Assembly: GCA_016716745.1 (NCBI GenBank)
Contig: JADJVD010000001.1
Coordinates: 496,001-560,000 of the forward strand
Direction: 5' to 3'
DNA from: Hyphomicrobiales bacterium
GTDB lineage: Bacteria > Pseudomonadota > Alphaproteobacteria > Rhizobiales > Beijerinckiaceae
DNA length: 64,000 nucleotides
Positions 43,035 to 52,175 of this stretch are shown here, one piece after another. Both the position numbers and the translations under genes were made by a program. The notes beneath the pieces were generated by a model. It saw nothing but the letters and a program-made list of their open reading frames with translations. It was not told the origin of the DNA and searched no databases. The number at the start of each line of letters is the position of its first letter. Position 1 is the stretch's first letter.

Positions 43035-45119
43035 ATGACGGCGGCGCGATACGAGGCGCGGGACGGGCTTGGCTGGATCGTCATCGACAATCCGCCGGTC
43101 AACGCCGCCTCGCACGCCGTGCGCGCGGGTCTGGCCGAAGCGATCGGCAAGGCCAAGGCGGACCCCGCCGCGAGCGCCGTCGTGCTCGCCTGCGCCGGCC
43201 GCACCTTCGTCGCCGGCGCCGACATTCGCGAATTCGGCAAGCCGATCGCCCCGCCGAGCCTGCCGGACATTCTCGACGCCATCGAGGGCCTCGACAAACC
43301 CGTCGTCGCCGCCATTCACGGGACGGCGCTCGGCGGCGGGTTCGAGATCGCGCTCGCCTGCCATGCCCGCGTCCTTTCGAAGGACGCCTCGGTCGGCCTG
43401 CCGGAGGTCAAACTCGGCATCATTCCGGGCGCGGGCGGCACGCAGCGCCTGCCGCGCCTCGTCGGCGTTCCGGCCGCCATCGGCATGGCGGCGACCGGCC
43501 GCATGGTCGGCGCGGCCGAGGCGCTGAAGCTCGGCGTCGCCGACGCCGTCGCCGAGGAAGACGTTCTGGCCGACGCGGCCCGGCTCGCCAAGAAACTCGC
43601 CGACATGCCGCCGCGCCGCACGCGCGACCTGCCCGTCCCGCCCTTCGATCCGGCCGCCGCCGACGCTGCGACCGTCGCCGCGACGGGCAAGGCGCGCGGG
43701 CAGATCGCGCCGAAGATCGCCGCAGACATGATCCGCCTGACCGCGACGACGACCTTCGACGACGGCATTTCGCAGGAGCGCGCGGCCTTCCTGAAACTCG
43801 TGACCTCCGATCAGGCCAAGGCGATGCGCCACGCCTTCTTCGCCGAGCGGGAGGTGGCGCGCGTGCCCCGGCTCGAGGGCGTGAAGCCGCGCACGACCGA
43901 GCGCGTGGCGGTGATCGGCGCGGGCACGATGGGCGCGGGCATCTCGGTCGCCGTCGCCGCCGCCGGCATTCCCGTCGCCGTCGTCGAGATGAACGAGGCG
44001 GCGGCCGAGGCCGGGCGCGCGCGCGTCGCCGGCCTGTTCGACCGCATGGCGAAATCGGGCCGGCTGTCGCCCGCCCAGCACGCCGCGGCCGTCGCGGCGC
44101 ATTCGATCGGCGTCGACTTCGAGGCGGCGGTCGGGGCGGCCGACGTCGTGATCGAGGCCGTCTTCGAGGACATCGAGATCAAGAAGGCGCTGTTCCGCCG
44201 CATCGCGCCGGTGGCGAAGGCGGGCGCGACGCTCGCCACCAACACGTCCTATCTCGACGTCGACGCCATCGCCGCCGTGACGGGCCGCGCCGAGGACGTG
44301 ATCGGCCTGCATTTCTTCTCGCCCGCCAACATCATGAAACTGGTCGAGGTGATCGAGGGCGCAAAGAGCGATCCGTCGGCGGTTGCGACCGGCGTCGCGC
44401 TCGGCAAGCGCATCGGCAAGATTCCGGTGGTGTGCCGGGTGTGCGACGGCTTCGTCGGCAACCGCATCCTCGGCGCCTATCGCGCCGCGCAGGACATCCT
44501 GCTCGAGAATGGCGGCACGCCGGAGGGCATGGACCGCGCGCTCGAGGCGTTCGGCTTCGCGATGGGCCCTTACGCCGTCTCCGATCTCGCCGGACTCGAC
44601 ATCGGCTTTGCGCGGCGCAAATCGCTCGCGCCGACGCGCGACCCGAAGCGCCGCGACGGAGGGACGACGCTCGACCGGCTCGCGCAGATGGGACGCTTCG
44701 GCCAGAAGACCGGGCGCGGCTTCTATCGCTACGTCGAGGGCAAGCGCGTCGTCGATCCCGAGGTGACGGCGCTGATCGAGGAGGTGGCGCGCGAACAGGG
44801 CGTCACGCGCAAGCCGGTCGACGACGATCTCGTCGTGCGCGCGACGCGCGCGGTGATGGCCAACGAAGGCGCGAAGATTCTCGCCGAGGGAATCGTGCCG
44901 CGCGCGCTCGACATCGACGTCGTCTATCTGCAGGGCTACGGCTATCCGGTGTGGCGCGGCGGGCCGATGTTCGAGGCCGATCGCGTCGGGCTGAAGCAGA
45001 TTCTGGCCGACATGCGCGAGGTCTCCGCGCTCGCCGGCCCCGGCTTCGAGCCGGCGGCGCTGCTCGTCGAACTCGCCGAGAGCGGCGGCGCCTTCGCCTC
45101 CTGGACCAAGCGCAACTGA
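43035..45119 (+). CDS. FadB/FadJ-type enoyl-CoA hydratase / 3-hydroxyacyl-CoA dehydrogenase
   Basis: A 694-residue beta-oxidation enzyme. The N-terminal crotonase domain (about 1-190) has FVAGADIREFG, AIHGTALGGGFEIALACHAR and IPGAGGTQRLPRLVG. The dehydrogenase domain begins near residue 290 with the NAD motif VAVIGAGTMGAGISVAVAAAG and NTSYLDVDAIA, HFFSPANIMKLVEVI, and the C-terminal domains end normally. ATG at 43035. It is a second such gene besides the one at the window end, so two alpha-subunit-type enzymes exist in 20 kb. No thiolase lies beside this copy. Confidence 0.94.
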   Translation: MTAARYEARDGLGWIVIDNPPVNAASHAVRAGLAEAIGKAKADPAASAVVLACAGRTFVAGADIREFGKPIAPPSLPDILDAIEGLDKPVVAAIHGTALGGGFEIALACHARVLSKDASVGLPEVKLGIIPGAGGTQRLPRLVGVPAAIGMAATGRMVGAAEALKLGVADAVAEEDVLADAARLAKKLADMPPRRTRDLPVPPFDPAAADAATVAATGKARGQIAPKIAADMIRLTATTTFDDGISQERAAFLKLVTSDQAKAMRHAFFAEREVARVPRLEGVKPRTTERVAVIGAGTMGAGISVAVAAAGIPVAVVEMNEAAAEAGRARVAGLFDRMAKSGRLSPAQHAAAVAAHSIGVDFEAAVGAADVVIEAVFEDIEIKKALFRRIAPVAKAGATLATNTSYLDVDAIAAVTGRAEDVIGLHFFSPANIMKLVEVIEGAKSDPSAVATGVALGKRIGKIPVVCRVCDGFVGNRILGAYRAAQDILLENGGTPEGMDRALEAFGFAMGPYAVSDLAGLDIGFARRKSLAPTRDPKRRDGGTTLDRLAQMGRFGQKTGRGFYRYVEGKRVVDPEVTALIEEVAREQGVTRKPVDDDLVVRATRAVMANEGAKILAEGIVPRALDIDVVYLQGYGYPVWRGGPMFEADRVGLKQILADMREVSALAGPGFEPAALLVELAESGGAFASWTKRN

Positions 45120-45129
45120 CGGCGCGGCG

Positions 45130-45748
45130 ATGACCGAGATCCTGCCCGGCGTGCGACTCGAACCGGAGTGGTTCGACCGGCCCGCGCAGGAGGCGCTCGT
45201 CGCCGAATTGCGCGCCGCCGCGCGCGCGGCGCCGTTCTTTTCCCCGCGCATGCCGAAGACAGGCAAACCGTTCTCAGTGCGGATGACGAATTGCGGTCCG
45301 CTCGGCTGGGTGTCGGACGAAGCGGGCTACCGCTATCAGCCGACGCATCCCGAGACCGGCGCGCCGTGGCCGCCGATCCCGGGAGGCTCTGATCGCCGCA
45401 TGGCGGGCGCTCGCCGGCTATCCGGCGGACCCGCAGGCATGCCTCGTCAACTACTACGCGGCCGGCGCGAAAATGGGGCTGCATCAGGATCGCGACGAGG
45501 AGGATTTCGACGCGCCGATCCTCTCGGTTTCGCTCGGCGACGAATGCGTCTTCCGCATCGGCGGGACGAACCGTCGCGACCCGACGACATCGGTCCGGTT
45601 GCGCTCGGGCGACGTTCTCCTGTTCGGCGGGCCGGCGCGGCTCGCCTTCCACGGCGTCGACCGCATCGCGCCGGACACATCGACCCTGCTGCCGCAGGGC
45701 GGACGCATCAACCTGACCTTGCGGCGGGTGACGAAACCGGGCGCGTGA
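45130..45748 (+). pseudogene. alkB: AlkB-type 2-oxoglutarate/Fe(II) DNA repair dioxygenase, frameshifted
   Basis: Repairs alkylated bases by oxidative demethylation. The first part (EILPGVRLEPEWFDRPAQ through YRYQPTHPETGAPWPPIP) reads in one frame from ATG 45130. The rest reads one frame over: ALIAAWRALAGYP, then KMGLHQDRDEEDFDAPILSV with the iron-binding His and Asp, HGVDRI with the second His, and GRINLTLRRV with the 2-oxoglutarate-binding arginines. Removing one G from GGG at 45381-45383 (CCGATCCCGGGAGG) joins them exactly. Catalytic residues are all intact, so an assembly error is likely; otherwise the gene is dead. Confidence 0.85.
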
Positions 45749-45752
45749 GCGC

Positions 45753-46376
45753 TCAGGCGCGCGGCGAAAACGTCGGCAGCGACCAGTCGAAGGCGATAGC
45801 GAGCGCGCGCAGCGCGAAGCCGACGACGATGGCGAGCGTCAGCGCGACGTCGGGCGGCAGCACGAGACGTCCCGCCACGAAGGTCGCCGCGCCGACGAAG
45901 GCTGCGGTGACGTAGATTTCGCGATGCAGGATGAGCGGACGCTCGCCGGCGAGGATGTCGCGCACCACGCCGCCGAAGCTCGCGGTCATCGCGCCGAGCA
46001 CGATGGCGGCGATCCAGTGCGCGCCGAAATCGAGCGCGCGCTCGGCGCCGGTGACGGCGAAGATGGCGAGACCCGCGGCATCCGCCCAGAGCAGCGTATG
46101 GCGGCGCTCGAGCAGCGGAATGAAGCCGGGAACGAGCCGGCCGAGCGCGTAGGTGGCGACGCCGGTGGCGATGCAGACGACGAGCGGAGCCGGCTTCGCG
46201 ACGAAACCGACCGGCGCGCCGAGCAGCATGTCGCGCAAGGCGCCGCCGCCGACGCCGGTGACGGTGGCGAGCAGCGCGAAGCCGAACGGATCCATCCCGT
46301 TGCGCGCGGCGACCAGCGCGCCGGTGAGCGCGAAGACGACGAGGCCGAGCGTCCCGGCGAGCCAGAGCGCGGTCAT
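45753..46376 (-). CDS. TRIC-family cation channel (YadS/UPF0126)
   Basis: A 207-residue membrane protein with about seven helices. It contains the two internal repeats of the family with GVGGGALRDMLLG and ASFGGVVRDILAGERP, whose glycine-rich kinks form the pore in trimeric intracellular cation channels of prokaryotes. ATG at 46376 overlaps the benE stop (ATGA). Potassium conduction is known for homologues. Confidence 0.9.
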   Translation of the reverse strand: MTALWLAGTLGLVVFALTGALVAARNGMDPFGFALLATVTGVGGGALRDMLLGAPVGFVAKPAPLVVCIATGVATYALGRLVPGFIPLLERRHTLLWADAAGLAIFAVTGAERALDFGAHWIAAIVLGAMTASFGGVVRDILAGERPLILHREIYVTAAFVGAATFVAGRLVLPPDVALTLAIVVGFALRALAIAFDWSLPTFSPRA

Positions 46377-47533
46377 CGCCCCGCCATCCGCGTCAGCCCG
46401 AGCAGCGCGCCGCCGGCGACAAGGCCCCAGAAGGCGCCGCCGATGCCGGCGATGGTCAGGCCGGAGGCGGCGACGAGGAACGTCACGACGGCAGCCTCGC
46501 GCTCGGCCTCGGACTGGAGGGCGGCGCGCAACGCGGCGCCGAGGGCGGGCAACAGCGCAAGGCCCGCCACCGCCTTGATCAGGATCGGCGGCGAGGCCGC
46601 CATGAAGGCCGTCGCCGCCGCAGCGCCGAAGCCGATGAACAGGTAGAGCGCGCCGGCCACGAACGCCGCGCCCCAGCGGCGGGCGGGATCGGGGTGCGCT
46701 TCGGGCCCGGCGCAGAGCGCGGCGGTGATCGCCGCCAGATTGACGGCGTGGCCGCCGAACGGGGCGGCCAGAAGGCTGAACAGGCCGGTCGTCGTCAGCA
46801 GCGGGCCGGGAGGCGGCTCGTAACCGTTGACTTTCAGCACAGCGAAGCCGGGGAGGTTCTGCGAGGCCATGGTGACGATGAACAGCGGCAGCGCGACGCC
46901 GACCACCGCGGCCAGAGTCAGCGTCGGCGCGACGATCTCGAAATGCGGGACGAGGGCGGCGGCAGGCGGCGTCGCCGTCGTCGACAGGGCGATGGCGACG
47001 CCGGTGACCAGCACGGCCGCCGGCACGGCGTAGATGCGCTTCCAGCGGGCGACGAGCGCCCAGACGACGACGATCGGCAGCGCCAGCGCCGGGCTCTGCG
47101 CCACCGCCTGAACGGGGGCGAGGCACAGGCCGAGCAGCACGCCGGCGAGCATGGCGCTGGCGAGAGACACGGGAATGCGCTGGACGAGCTGCGCCAGCGG
47201 CCGCCACAGGCCGGCGACGACGATCAGCCCGCCGCACAGCAGGAAGGCGCCGACCGCGGCGGCGAAGCCGCCCTCGACGGCGCCGGTCGTCGCCAGCAGC
47301 GCAGCCCCCGGCGTCGACCAGGCGACCGAGATCGGCATGCGGAAACGCAACGTCAGCGCGACGCCGCACAGGCCCATCGCCAGCGACAGGGCGGCGAGGC
47401 CCGAGGCGGCCTGACCCGGGCTGGCGCCGACGCCCTGCAAGCCCTGTACGACGACGGGAAAGGACGAGGCGAAGCCGACAAACGCCGCAAGGACGCCGGC
47501 GGAGACTGTCTCGACGGTGAAGGCGCCGCGCAT
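46373..47533 (-). CDS. benE: BenE-family benzoate/proton symporter-like permease
   Basis: A 386-residue inner-membrane transporter with about 12 helices. Family features include SSFPVVVQGLQGVGASPGQAA, ISVAWSTPGAALLA, FIVTMASQNLPGFAVL and LLAAPFGGHAVNLAAITAA. It resembles BenE, a benzoate importer; real substrates of most homologues are unproven. ATG at 47533. No benzoate catabolic genes accompany it, and it is translationally coupled to the TRIC channel. Confidence 0.9.
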   Translation of the reverse strand: MRGAFTVETVSAGVLAAFVGFASSFPVVVQGLQGVGASPGQAASGLAALSLAMGLCGVALTLRFRMPISVAWSTPGAALLATTGAVEGGFAAAVGAFLLCGGLIVVAGLWRPLAQLVQRIPVSLASAMLAGVLLGLCLAPVQAVAQSPALALPIVVVWALVARWKRIYAVPAAVLVTGVAIALSTTATPPAAALVPHFEIVAPTLTLAAVVGVALPLFIVTMASQNLPGFAVLKVNGYEPPPGPLLTTTGLFSLLAAPFGGHAVNLAAITAALCAGPEAHPDPARRWGAAFVAGALYLFIGFGAAAATAFMAASPPILIKAVAGLALLPALGAALRAALQSEAEREAAVVTFLVAASGLTIAGIGGAFWGLVAGGALLGLTRMAGR

Positions 47534-47649
47534 CGGCAAAGCATCCGGCTGGATTGGCCGGCGCGCCGGCGGAAAGCCGGCTTCTAGCAAACGCAGGCGG
47601 CGGCGCAACGTCCGTCGGGCGGATCAGGCCTTTCCCGTCGGCTCGCGCG

Positions 47650-48216
47650 TCAGGCCCTGGGGCCGCCGCGCGAGACGCCGACCTTGGCCGGCCGCAGAAC
47701 GCGCTCGCCGATGGAATAACCCGGCTCGACGACCTGCAGCACGGTGCCGGTCGGAACCGTATCGTCCGGAATCTCGAACAGCGCCTCGTGAAAGTTCGGA
47801 TCGAATTTCTGGCCCTTCGGCTCGAGCAACTTCACCTGGAAGCGGCCGAGGCGGGCGAGCAGATCCTTCTCGGTCAGCTCGACGCCCTCGATCAACGCGG
47901 GCGCCGCCTCGCGCGCCTGTGCAGGCGCGGCGTCGAGCGCACGGCGCAGATTGTCGGCGACGCCGATCATCTCGCGCGCGAAATTCGCGACCGCGTAAAC
48001 GCGCGAATCGGCGACCTCGCGTTCGGTGCGGCGGCGCAGGTTCTCCATCTCCGCCATGGCGCGCAGCAGTTTGTCCTTCAGCTGCGCGTTCTCGGCGTTG
48101 AGCGCCTCGACGACCTTGAACGGATCGGGCTCGCCGGGCGCGGCGTCGGGTCCGGGCGCCAGGCCCGCGGCCTCGGCCTTGCCGTCCAGATTGGCGTCGA
48201 ACTTGTCGTCAGACAT
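47650..48216 (-). CDS. grpE: Nucleotide exchange factor GrpE
   Basis: Co-chaperone that releases ADP from DnaK. The 188-residue protein has an acidic, disordered N-terminus of about 35 residues, the long coiled coil (ALNAENAQLKDKLLRAMAEM; ENLRRRTEREV) and the C-terminal beta domain ending VLQVVEPGYSIGERVLRPA. In related genomes it sits beside hrcA; here it is downstream of glnD with 56 bases between. No CIRCE element is seen before it. Confidence 0.96.
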   Translation of the reverse strand: MSDDKFDANLDGKAEAAGLAPGPDAAPGEPDPFKVVEALNAENAQLKDKLLRAMAEMENLRRRTEREVADSRVYAVANFAREMIGVADNLRRALDAAPAQAREAAPALIEGVELTEKDLLARLGRFQVKLLEPKGQKFDPNFHEALFEIPDDTVPTGTVLQVVEPGYSIGERVLRPAKVGVSRGGPRA

Positions 48217-48272
48217 TGCGTGTTCCGGTCATGAAAGGATCGCGGCCGATATCAGGTCGCGGCGCGCAAAAA

Positions 48273-51098
48273 TCAAGCCGCGCCGCGCTTGCCGCGCGCC
48301 TCGGAACGGCTGTCCCCCCGCGACTCCGGGCGGGCGGCGGCGGGGCCGCCCAGAATCTCGACCAGCCGGCGGCGAATCGCGCCCTCGCGCGCGGGGTTGG
48401 CGATCTTCTCGCCCGTCAGGTCGGTGACGTAGAAGACGTCGACGGCCTTCTCGCCGAAGGTCGCGATGTGGGCGGAGGCGATGTTGAGGTTGAGATCGGA
48501 AATCACCGTCGTCAGCTCGTAGAGCAGGCCGGCCCGGTCGAGCCCCGAGACCTCGATCACGGTGTGGCGGTTCGACAGCGTGTCGTCGAAGCGGACCGTC
48601 GGGGGGACGGCGAAGGTCTTGTCGCGGCCCTTGCGCGCGTCGTCGCGGGCGGCGACCGCCTCCTTCAGCTTCAGCTGGCCGCGCAGCGCCTGCTCGACCG
48701 TGCGGGCGATGCGCTGGCCGCGGCGGGTCTCGTCGGCGTCCTGATCGAAGGCGCGCGACACCGAAATCGTGTCGAGCGCCAGGCCGTCGGTCGTCGTGAA
48801 GATCTGCGCGTCGACGATGTTGGCGCCGGACGCCGCGCAGGCGCCGGCGATGATCGACAGAAGGCGCGGATGATCGGGCGCGACGACGGTGACCTCGGTG
48901 ACGCCGCGATAGGCGTCGGTCGTGACCTCGGTCTCGAGCGAACGCATCTCGACCTCGGCGAGGCGCAGCAGGCGCGCATGCTGCACCTTGCGGGCGAGAT
49001 CGACCTTCAGCCAGTAGGGCTGATAGTGGCGCTGGGCGTAGGACTCGAACTCGGGATCGGACAGCGCCGGCAGGGCGCGACGCAGCTCGTCCTGCGCGGC
49101 GGCGACGCGCGCCTTGCGGTCGGCGGTGGAATGGCCGCCGGTCAACACCACCTCGGTCTCCCAATAGAGCGTTCGCAGGAGCTGGCCCTTCCAGCCGTTC
49201 CACACGCCGGGGCCGACGGCGCGGATGTCGCAGACCGTGAGGACCAGCAACATGCGCAGGCGGTCGAGCGTCTGCACGCGCTTGGCGAAGGTCTCGATGG
49301 TGCGCGGATCGGACAGGTCGCGGCTCTGCGCCGTCGTCGACATGGTGAGATGTTCTTCGATCAGCCAGGCGATCAGTTCGGTCTGCGCCGCGTCGAGCCC
49401 GAGACGCGGGCAGAGCTTGCGCGCGATGGCGGCGCCGGCGATCGAGTGATCCTCGTCGCGACCCTTGGCGATGTCGTGCAGGAACAGCGCGACGCATAGC
49501 GCCGTGCGGTCGGCGATCATGCCGACGACCTCGCTCGCCAGCGGCGTCTCGTCGCGGATGCGGCCGGACTCCAGCGAGGACAGGACGCCGATCGACCGCA
49601 ACAGGTGCTCGTCGACCGTATAGTGATGATACATGTTGAACTGCATCATCGCGACGACGCGGCCGAACTCCGGCACGAAGCGGCCGAGCACGCCCGCCTC
49701 GTTCATGCGCCGCAGCGTCACCTCGGGCGAATTGCGCGAGGCGAGAATGTCGAGAAACAGCCTGTTCGCCTCGCGGTTGTCGCGCAACCGCGCGTCGATG
49801 CGGCGCAAGGAGCGCGTCACAAGCCGGGCGGCGTGCGGATGGATCGCCAGATTGGTGCGGTCGGCGATCGAATAGAGACGGATCAGATTGACGGGATCGG
49901 CCCCGAACGCATCGTCCCGGGCGACGGTGACGCGATCGTTCTCGAGCGCGAAATCCTTGGCGCCCTCGATGGCGCGCGGGCGCCGGCGCAGCCGCCCGGC
50001 GAAGAAACGGTCGAACATGGCGCGCGGCTTGGCCTGACGCTCTTCGAGCGCCGAGCAGACGATGGCGGTGAGATCGCCGACGTCCTTGGCGATGAGAAAG
50101 TAGTGCTTCATGAACCGCTCGACGCCGGACAGGCCGCCATGTGCGGTGTAGCCGAGCCTGTCGGCGATGACGCGCTGCAGGTCGAAGCTCAGCCGCTCCT
50201 CGGCGCGGCCTGTCGCAAAATGCATGTGGCAGCGCACGCGCCACAGAAACTCGCCACAGCGGCGGAACAGCCGCGCCTCGGCAGGCGTGAACAGGCCTGG
50301 CTCGACCAGCGCGCTCACCGTGTCGACGCGGTAGACATATTTGGCGATCCAGAACAGCGTGTTCAGATCGCGCAGCCCGCCCTTGCCCTCCTTGACGTTC
50401 GGCTCGACGAGATAGCGGGAGGAGCCGGCGCGGGTGACGCGCTGCTCGCGTTCGGCAAGCTTGGCGGCGACGAATTCGCGCGGGCTCTTGCGCACCAGCT
50501 CGCCGTCGAAACGACTTTGCAATTCGTCGAACAGGGGCTTGTCGCCGACGATCAGCCGCGCATCGAGAACGGCGGTGCGGATCGTCATGTCGGCACGGGC
50601 CTGGCGCAGGCATTCGTCGACGCTGCGGGTGGCGTGGCCGACCTTCTGGCGCAGATCCCAGAGGATGTAGAGCATCGCCTCGACGACGCTCTCGCTCCAG
50701 GCGGTCTGCTTGTAGGGCAGCAGGAACAGGAGATCGATGTCGGAGCCGGGCGCAAGCGTGCCGCGGCCGTAGCCGCCGACCGCGACGACCGCCAGATGCT
50801 CGCCGGAGGACGGGTTCTGCGCGGGGTAGACGAAGCGCAGCACGTAATCGTGGATGGCGCGGATCAGATCGTCCTGCAGCGCCGACAGGCGACGGGCGCA
50901 GGCGAGCCCCTGATGATCCTCGTCGAGATAACGCCGGGCCGTCTCGCGCCCTTCCTCGAGCGCGGCGCGGAAGGCGTCGACGGCGGCCTTGCGGAAGGCG
51001 GCGTCGTCGGCGTGCGCGGCGCGCAGCGCGCCGATCTCGTCGGCGAGCCGGGCGCGGTCGAGGAGGGGCGCGCGGACGGCGCGGACGGGGGCGGTCAT
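48273..51098 (-). CDS. glnD: [Protein-PII] uridylyltransferase / uridylyl-removing enzyme
   Basis: Senses glutamine and sets the uridylylation of PII proteins. The 941-residue enzyme has the nucleotidyltransferase motif GGYGRGTLAPGSDIDLLFLL near residue 110, the HD domain with FLHDIAKGRDEDHS for deuridylylation, and two C-terminal ACT domains (VVAPDHPRLLSIIAG; EVSGLDRAGLLYELTTVI). All parts are intact and the length is usual. Confidence 0.97.
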   Translation of the reverse strand: MTAPVRAVRAPLLDRARLADEIGALRAAHADDAAFRKAAVDAFRAALEEGRETARRYLDEDHQGLACARRLSALQDDLIRAIHDYVLRFVYPAQNPSSGEHLAVVAVGGYGRGTLAPGSDIDLLFLLPYKQTAWSESVVEAMLYILWDLRQKVGHATRSVDECLRQARADMTIRTAVLDARLIVGDKPLFDELQSRFDGELVRKSPREFVAAKLAEREQRVTRAGSSRYLVEPNVKEGKGGLRDLNTLFWIAKYVYRVDTVSALVEPGLFTPAEARLFRRCGEFLWRVRCHMHFATGRAEERLSFDLQRVIADRLGYTAHGGLSGVERFMKHYFLIAKDVGDLTAIVCSALEERQAKPRAMFDRFFAGRLRRRPRAIEGAKDFALENDRVTVARDDAFGADPVNLIRLYSIADRTNLAIHPHAARLVTRSLRRIDARLRDNREANRLFLDILASRNSPEVTLRRMNEAGVLGRFVPEFGRVVAMMQFNMYHHYTVDEHLLRSIGVLSSLESGRIRDETPLASEVVGMIADRTALCVALFLHDIAKGRDEDHSIAGAAIARKLCPRLGLDAAQTELIAWLIEEHLTMSTTAQSRDLSDPRTIETFAKRVQTLDRLRMLLVLTVCDIRAVGPGVWNGWKGQLLRTLYWETEVVLTGGHSTADRKARVAAAQDELRRALPALSDPEFESYAQRHYQPYWLKVDLARKVQHARLLRLAEVEMRSLETEVTTDAYRGVTEVTVVAPDHPRLLSIIAGACAASGANIVDAQIFTTTDGLALDTISVSRAFDQDADETRRGQRIARTVEQALRGQLKLKEAVAARDDARKGRDKTFAVPPTVRFDDTLSNRHTVIEVSGLDRAGLLYELTTVISDLNLNIASAHIATFGEKAVDVFYVTDLTGEKIANPAREGAIRRRLVEILGGPAAARPESRGDSRSEARGKRGAA

Positions 51099-51207
51099 GG
51101 CGGGATTTCTAGCACAGGTCGCGGGCTCTCGCGCGAGGCGGTCAGCGTCCGGTCAGCGGCGATGTGCGCCTCTGGCGCAATCCGTCCGCCCGTCCCACTG
51201 TGTCGCC

Positions 51208-51513
51208 ATGCCCGCTCGCCGCGTCGTTCTCGCCTTCCTCTTGAGCCTGCCCCCCGTAGGGCCCTTGCTGGCCGACCGCGCAAGCCACGAGGAGGCCCGC
51301 CGGGCGCTGGAGCGCGGCGAGGTGCAGCCGCTGGCGCGTATCCTCGACCTCGCCCGTCCCGCCCTCGCGGGCGACGTCGTCCGCACCGAGCTCGAACGCG
51401 ACGACGGGCGCTGGATCTACGAGTTCCGCGTCGTCACGCCGGACGGGCGGCGGATCGAGGTCAAGGTGGACGCGGCCACCGGCGAGGTGCTGCGCATGAA
51501 GGGCAAACGCTGA
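51208..51513 (+). CDS. PepSY-domain periplasmic protein
   Basis: A 101-residue exported protein with signal peptide RRVVLAFLLSLPPVGPLLA and a single PepSY domain (EEARRALERGEVQPLARIL; WIYEFRVVTPDGRRIEVKV; ATGEVLRMKGKR). PepSY proteins of this size accompany two-component systems and modulate the sensor from the periplasm. The stop overlaps the start of the response regulator (TGATG), so all three genes form one operon. A FeuN-like inhibitor role is a guess from context. Confidence 0.88.
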   Translation: MPARRVVLAFLLSLPPVGPLLADRASHEEARRALERGEVQPLARILDLARPALAGDVVRTELERDDGRWIYEFRVVTPDGRRIEVKVDAATGEVLRMKGKR

Positions 51514-52175
51514 TGCGCGCGCTGCTGGCCGAGGACGATCCGCGCATCGCCGCCGCCGTGCGGTCCGCGCTGGAGGGGGCGGGCTTCGCCGTCGACGTCG
51601 CCCGCGACGGGGAGGCGGCCTGGTTCGCCGGCGACACCGAGCCTTACGACGCCATCATCCTCGACCTCGGCCTGCCGAAGATCGACGGTCTCGAAGTGCT
51701 GCGCCGCTGGCGCGAGGGCGGACTGCGGACGCCGGTCCTTGTGCTGACGGCGCGCGGCGCCTGGACCGAGCGCGTCGCCGGCATCGACGCGGGCGCGGAC
51801 GACTATCTTCCCAAACCCTTCCAGATGGACGAACTCGTCGCCCGGCTGCGCGCGCTGATCCGCCGGTCTGTCGGCGAGGCGGCGCCGGTGCTGAAAGCCG
51901 GGCCGGTGGCGCTCGATCCGCGCCGCATGGAGGTGACGGCGTTGGGGCGGCCGGTCGCGCTGTCGCCGCTCGAATTCCGGCTGCTGGCCTATCTGATGCA
52001 CCATCGCGGCCGGGTGGCGACGCAGATAGAGCTCACCGAGCATCTCTATGCGCAGGACGTGGAGCGCGACTCCAACGCCATCGAGGTCGCCGTCGGCCGG
52101 CTGCGGCGCAAGCTCGGGGTCGGGCTGATCGAGACGCGGCGCGGCTTTGGCTACATCATTCCGGAGGGCGAATGA
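51513..52175 (+). CDS. OmpR-family response regulator
   Basis: A 220-residue regulator. The receiver domain (1-115) has acidic residues 8-9 (LLAEDDPR), phosphorylation site Asp51 (IILDLGLPKIDG) and the lysine of DDYLPKPFQ. The winged-helix DNA-binding domain follows (VALSPLEFRLLAYLMHHRGR; SNAIEVAVGRLRRKLG). Overlaps PepSY at its start and the kinase at its end (ATGA). It resembles FeuP/QseB/PmrA-like regulators. Confidence 0.95.
   Translation: MRALLAEDDPRIAAAVRSALEGAGFAVDVARDGEAAWFAGDTEPYDAIILDLGLPKIDGLEVLRRWREGGLRTPVLVLTARGAWTERVAGIDAGADDYLPKPFQMDELVARLRALIRRSVGEAAPVLKAGPVALDPRRMEVTALGRPVALSPLEFRLLAYLMHHRGRVATQIELTEHLYAQDVERDSNAIEVAVGRLRRKLGVGLIETRRGFGYIIPEGE

Noticed and set aside
46373..47533. 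Part of a benzoate degradation cluster
   Set aside because: Only the BenE-like permease is present; the neighbours are a cation channel and grpE.
48229..50613. A 794-codon minus-strand frame
   Set aside because: It is an out-of-frame shadow of glnD, rich in Arg/Ala with no motif.
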